In this document: one piece after another, positions 58,991 to 64,000 of the stretch | Layout: each line of letters begins with the position of its first letter | How positions within the stretch are numbered: the first letter of the stretch is position 1 | Source: Ignelater luminosus | Lineage: Eukaryota > Arthropoda > Insecta > Coleoptera > Elateridae | Assembly: GCA_011009095.1 (NCBI GenBank) | Contig: VTPC01090564.1 | Span: forward strand, 124,001-188,000 | Direction: 5' to 3' | Length of the DNA: 64,000 nt | Made by a program: the position numbers and the translations under genes | The notes under the pieces: generated by a model | Databases searched by the model: none | What the model saw: only the letters and a program-made list of their open reading frames with translations | Told to the model about the DNA's origin: nothing

Positions 58991-61301
58991 TCAAGCTGTT
59001 GCTAATCTTTTATCTGTAAATTGCATAGAAACTAAGGGCCGTGTAATAGTTTTTAATAAGAAGAAACTTTTCTTTTCCTGTTAGTAAGTTTATTTATGAA
59101 TTTTAGCTTAGATATGACATGTGAAGAGCTGGTTGATCGTCGGCTGATAGCTCCAATATATTTACCATTTTGCAGACTCAAAAGAACTCGCCAAAAACTG
59201 CTGAACCTTTTGAAAGCTGTGCAGAATTAGTCAAATAGACGAAAGATTCTCTAGTAGTTGTGAAAAAACTTGGTAGAATTGAACCGTTTAAGTATGCTCG
59301 GTATTCATTTGTTGTTTTAAACGTGATACTATATCTCAGATTATCTTTCAAGCTATACAAACAAGAACCTATATGAAAAGCAAGTTGGAAAGGTACATGC
59401 AAAGCAAACACTTCCATACATCCCAGCAAGCAGTGACATTGAATTCAATTGATTCGCCCCCTAATAATATTGACGTAATTTCTATTTCCTATTTTGCATG
59501 CAATTAAATATGATGGCTATTAAACAAAGTCTTTTACGTCCTGATATGACATTTCTTTAGCTGTGATGAGACGTAGAATATTTTCAAACCCTGTACTACT
59601 CAACGCTCAGTCACTCAGGGAACTGTCTTAAAACATCCATTTTAAAGTTTAGATTTAAGCCAGACCGGGTTTATTTTCAGAATGTTTTTGACGCTTTTTG
59701 ACCAAGTGTCTAAAAAGCTGTAGATCTTACTGGATTTGGGCATAAATCTGTAGTTTTATTCTAATTTCTTCTATAGTGCACATAAAACATGACTACTTTA
59801 CTTAGAGATACATATTTTATACATACCAACAGAGTATACATTCTTGATAACAAAGACGATATTGAAAAGATAGTCACGTAAGAAATTCCCCTCGGAAAAT
59901 CCTTGAAATAGCTTATTAACAAGATTTTGTATTGTCAGAATAGTTGTCAATCGGAGTTTTAAAAAATTCAGATTTTTTCTTGGTCTTTGTGCAATTGCAA
60001 GACTAAGAACAAAAATTATCAGTAATTAACTTACTAGAAATTTTTCTTTTACTCAAGACATTTTCTGGATACTCAACTTCAATCTATTGGTCTTGCCGAA
60101 ACTCACATTTTACTTTTTCACTGTAGGTCTAATGAAGTTTTGTAATAGTGTGAAGGTATACTACACAAAATCAACATTAATAGCAGTAGCAACATCCTAG
60201 TAACGGATTTAATAATATCGTTTTAGAAAATTAGAAGTAGTAGAAGAAGAGAGAGTGGAAGAAAGTTAAGAATAGCAAACCCGATTCTGTTCATTATCTT
60301 CTTTGCGATTGAATTGAGTGATAACGCGTTCAAACTCTGCATTGTATTTAATTGGCCTAAATTAGGAACGGGCAAATAGACTCTCAGCACCAAACTGGTT
60401 CGTATAAAAGCAAATTTATCAACAAAAACTAACTTTGTCGTTATACAAACCAATTCTGTTCTGACCTAGAGTATTTGCACAATTATTGATCGAGTTTGTT
60501 TTCTTTAAATAATTCAGTTTAAATTCATCTTTACAATGTGCCCTAGCTTAAAGTCTGAAGCTGAGTGTGAGTCTAGCCTGTCAAAGTAATATCTTAGACT
60601 GGAAAATGTTAAAAATGACAGGCTTTTCATTAATGCAGCTACAAGCTGTTTCTGAGTTTGTCCTTTAAAACTAGGTCAGTAGGTCAATATTGTGTAATCA
60701 ATCTACAGTTGTACTAAAGGAATTGGTTTTTAACCCTTTCAAGCTTGAGACACCCAGTATATTCTGCATAATAGTCAGTATGTTATATATTTTCTTTTAT
60801 TGAAAAAATTGATTTTTTTAAAACAATACGTCTGTTGTTAAGAACCACCAAATTAAATTACCTACATTATTAGGTAAACATTTCTTCAATAACCACTCAA
60901 CCATAAATAGGAAGAAAAATATGAAAATACTACTAACGTTCAAAATTTCAGTTCACATAGAAATTGCCTTGGAAGTTACTGATATATTAAGCAAATGAAA
61001 AAATAGTAGAACATATGTTTCCATATACCTTTTCACATAAAGCAGTGACCTGAAAATTCCGAAAGTTTTCTCGAGGAGGCGTCAGCTGGGTTAATTTACA
61101 AAGTTACTGCGCATATTATTTAGTAACTTACACACATATATAATATTAATGCGATTTAAGAAAATAAAACTCGTAAAGTTTATGCAGTTAATGTTAAGAT
61201 CGCTATTTTAATTGAGTTTAAGAACGGTTTTGTTGTTCTTTGTCTGTAACGGCCAATGAGAACTTAAAAACAAAGCAAAAAAACTGAAACAAAGCTTAGA
61301 G
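58991..61301. other. No recognisable gene
   Basis: The first 250 bases may still be decayed copia-like sequence, but no motif could be read. Minus frames at 59178-59429 and 60223-60453 have no domains. GACACCCAGTATATTC near 60748 is an imperfect copy of the CACCCTGTATA end motif. Confidence 0.35.
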
Positions 61302-61436
61302 CTAAGGGACTTCTTCGGTTGGTTCACCATGTTTACCCCGATGATTAAGGAAGCAGTCCAGCAAAGATGTGGCCGCTGCTACAACAGCACCGACCAATAT
61401 GCTTCTAACTAGAAACTCGCGGACGCGGAAACGACC
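61302..61436 (-). other. Weak candidate for a terminal coding exon
   Basis: A GC-richer minus-strand frame of 44 codons without an ATG ends at TAG 61302-61304. It contains a hydrophobic run (FLVRSILVGAVVAAATSLL) followed by a hydrophilic tail (NHRGKHGEPTEEVP). Its composition differs from neighbouring DNA, which is why it is listed. An AG that could serve as a splice acceptor lies at its upstream edge (TTAAG), but with a poor pyrimidine tract. A second minus frame with mixed composition (CGKEVAKNQHLCMLDKTHRD) lies upstream at about 61510-61700. I do not recognise either; both may be chance. Confidence 0.2.
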
Positions 61437-62264
61437 TTAATGATTTTCCCCAGAGACGCATAAGGTCTAACATTGCTCGAGAAACAGCAGCATAACCTAT
61501 TCACATTGTACACAATTACCAGAAATGTAAGCAAAAATAAATTGATATAGAGCTCTTATATGGTTTTGGAAGAAAAAGTTCAGCAGTTCTGCGTCACGAT
61601 GCGTTTTGTCTAACATGCACAAATGTTGGTTCTTGGCAACTTCTTTCCCACAGGAGTAATATATTCGAAATGCATTTGGCGGAACAAATTTATAAAGCGT
61701 AAATCATATCGTTTCGTGTTAAAACATACGTAAATATTTCCGAAACGCTTCGGTGTAGGTTTACAACTTATTTATTTCCAGTCTAGATCGACGTAACACC
61801 CAGAGTTCCTTGAAAAAGTTTCCCTTCTTTAAACAAAAAACGTGTATCTCAATTAACGCAGAAATTAAAGAAGTTACGCGTAGAATTAACTTTTGTGGCG
61901 CAATTATAAAGGGAGTTTAATTAGATTGAAATATTTATAGTCGTCGGTAAAATAGTGCGAGGCTTTATTGGCATTCTGATTTAACTGTCGGGCATTTTAA
62001 TTATTTTGCAATGGCATGAATTACTTTTAAATCTATCCGATTTTTGTTGTACTCCGAAATTGTTTGCTGGTTGCTTTTGTAAACTTTTTATTGAATTTGG
62101 AGAAAGCAACAATGGTTTTTACAGAACAATGCCTCCGGAGTTATTCTAGAAAATTATACATAACGAGATAAACATTTGTTTTTTGGGCGTGTTTGGAATG
62201 AGTTTTTATAATTATTTTAAATGTTAAAACAGAAATAATCGTTAGAAAATAGTTTGTTAATGGT
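61437..62264. other. No recognisable gene
   Basis: Contains the second weak minus-strand frame mentioned for 61302-61436 and otherwise nothing recognisable. Confidence 0.35.
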
Positions 62265-62288
62265 ATTAAGTTTTCTGTCAGATTAAAT

Positions 62289-62476
62289 TTCCTTTGCTTT
62301 GCAACCTCTGTTTTGTTAATACAATTTACTTGCTTTGCAACCTCTAATATGTTAGTACATTTAATGTGTTTTACAGCCTCTGTCATGTGGGTGCAATTCA
62401 CCTACTTTATAACCTCGAATATGGTGGTACGTTTTATCTAATTTTCAACCCTTACTATGTTAATATGGGGTGTGTT
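62289..62476. repeat. 36-bp tandem repeat, five copies
   Basis: The landmark GCAACCTCTG and its variants starts at 62301, 62337, 62373, 62409 and 62445, an exact 36-base step five times. A unit reads roughly TTTGCAACCTCTAATATGTTAGTACATTTAATGTG. Because 36 is a multiple of three, the minus strand reads as a 12-residue repeat in one frame (CTHMTEAVKHIK, CTNILEVAKQVN, CINKTEVAKQRK). Two of the five units contain a TAG, so it is not a complete coding repeat now. Confidence 0.8.
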
Positions 62477-64000
62477 GTGTAAATTCGCAAAACACAAAAT
62501 CACTAACTCATGTTTTAAAATCCTCCTACACTAGGCAGATATGTTTTTGTTACTTTATAATATCTACCTTCATAGCTGCTATCTGATATACGAGTTTCAT
62601 TCTTACCCCTTTTGTTACCCTTTGCGAACAAAAAATATTTTTGCTGCCAAATAATTATTTTTTTCTACATTCACACTTTAGCAATTCATTATGATTTAAC
62701 TATTCTTAATTGTTGTTAGTGAATTTGCTGATTTAACAACAAAAGGCGTTAGTACAGCTTCCTCAACTAATACAATAACTTGCAATTATAAAGCAAGTTT
62801 TGTTATTTAAAATTCTTATTCGGGTGAGAACGAATATAAAAGGTGTTCAGGTACGTAATATAACCATTTTGCAAGGTAAATTTAAAATTAATTATAAATT
62901 AATCTAAAAGCAAAAGTAAAACCGTTTAAATGGATTTTGTCAAATATTTTCTTTTGATTTTCTAAAGATTTTATAACTTGAATAAAACAAGAGAAAATAG
63001 GTTAACACACCATAACCCAATATCAATCTTCGCTCCGATTGAAATTGAGCGCACCTAAGGATCAAGAATGATCTTTTGTTGATCATATCCGTTTTGTATC
63101 TTGAAAATTACCAGGGTAATTTTGACGGTTACCATACAGTTTGAAAAAACTGTCTGGATCTAAATCTGCGGTAGGTAATATGAGAATCTGTGTGATCCTA
63201 TATGCGAATACTACCAAGACAAATTTTTCCTATTTGCCAATGGCGGAAGAATTTCAAATCTGAGCAAAAAAAGTTCGTAGTGGTAGAACTAGGATGCCAT
63301 TTGGTATGTGCACATGGTGCTTAGTGCAAAATCTGTCCGATTTTCATGTATGTTTTTTTCCCTCGTACCTTCATGACTAGAAATTAGAACGCTATATCTC
63401 GAGAATCAAAAATTGTATCAACAGGAGATTGTTTTGTTATGTAGCCTATGGTATGAAGTACAAGATACAGATTGATGTACTGATGCTTAGCGTCTACTTT
63501 ATTATGGTTTTTCGGTCCGAAGACTGCCAAATTTCCATTGATTTCGTACGCTACTGATGCTCAATTATTTATTTTGCATGTAGAAAAGTAGATCCAGCTT
63601 TTATGAATCAGATTTGCTTAGAGCATTCTGGATGGTATGGGTTCAATAACGTGAAAAACTGAAAATAGTTTTTTTAGCTCTAACGCTTAAAGGAAGGGCT
63701 TTCAAACTAGAAATCTTTTATTTTCTTAAGCAATAAATTTATGAAACGCAACCGTCTCCAAATCCAAAACACAACTGCATCACAAACCTCTCAAACTACT
63801 CTTCCATATTCCTGCACACCTCACAACTATATTTTCCTTCATTTTTTATACTTAAGTGTCATTGCGTATTTTAATGAAACCTTGAAAGTCACTACAATCC
63901 GCGCTTTTGCAGCATAAAAATTTTTATAATGGTTGATACAAACTATCGATCGATTCAAATTTTTTGCGAGTTGTTATACGTATATGCTCGTTTAAAAGAA
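62477..64000. other. No recognisable gene; repeat-like strings
   Basis: CGCTATATCTCGAGAATCAAAAATTG at about 63391 resembles the strings TATATCTCAGAAACTATTGG inside the Transib-like element, a type of phrase common in insect interspersed repeats. No boundaries or coding sequence could be identified. Confidence 0.35.

Noticed and set aside
1..64000. CRISPR arrays, bacterial operons, promoters and terminators
   Set aside because: The window is eukaryotic; no regularly spaced short repeats with unique spacers and no operon-like gene packing are present.

Overview
This is AT-rich eukaryotic DNA, most likely from an insect (beetle-like, but the order is not certain). The evidence is a dense mix of transposon families typical of insect genomes: mariner, DD41D IS630/Tc1-mariner relatives, hAT, piggyBac, a Transib-like element, non-LTR retrotransposons with an apurinic-type endonuclease, and fragments of copia-like and gypsy-like LTR elements. 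A degenerate CCTAA/TTAGG pentamer tract, the insect telomere unit, also occurs. No host gene could be recognised with confidence. There are no tRNA, rRNA or CRISPR signals, and most open frames here are chance frames in AT-rich DNA. The window reads as intergenic or intronic sequence that has accumulated repeats.

Layout. 1-6.9 kb is almost empty, apart from a copy of a repeat arm (2384) and isolated transposon-end motifs. 6.9-7.7 kb holds a heavily decayed mariner transposase with a displaced piece. 9.9-12.6 kb holds a decayed hAT transposase on the plus strand, itself interrupted by a small hairpin, followed by a decayed mid-part of a piggyBac transposase on the minus strand. 17.2-18.6 kb contains two inverted-repeat elements: a 337-bp MITE with TIRs of about 65 bp, and a foldback-like element of about 0.7 kb. 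21.7-22.5 kb is the gag start and primer-binding-like site of an LTR retroelement (minus). 23.6-23.8 kb is the CCTAA tract. Non-LTR retrotransposon pieces, all on the minus strand, lie at 26.9-27.5, 31.9-32.5 and 37.3-37.5 kb. 38.1-38.8 kb is the N-terminal part of a second piggyBac transposase (minus). 40.0-41.3 kb is a complete mariner element with 28-bp TIRs and a TA duplication, but its transposase is frameshifted. 44.9-45.7 kb is a diverged tandem repeat.

46.4-47.5 kb (minus) and 50.9-52.0 kb (plus) are two distantly related DD41D-type transposase genes. The second is nearly full length, with one premature stop and a 100-N assembly gap. 55.87-57.76 kb is a non-autonomous element whose two ends each read CACAGTG, 23 bases, ACAAAAGTC, flanked by a perfect 5-bp TGGCG duplication. 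This is the architecture of Transib elements and of V(D)J recombination signals, and I consider it the most interesting object in the window. 58.4-59.0 kb is a decayed copia-like gag. 62.29-62.48 kb is an exact-period 36-bp tandem repeat that reads as a 12-residue repeat on the minus strand. A small GC-richer minus-strand frame at 61.3-61.4 kb is the only weak host-exon candidate.

Nothing here works as a pathway. The genes are independent transposon remains, and each transposase that can be read across its catalytic region carries at least one inactivating lesion.
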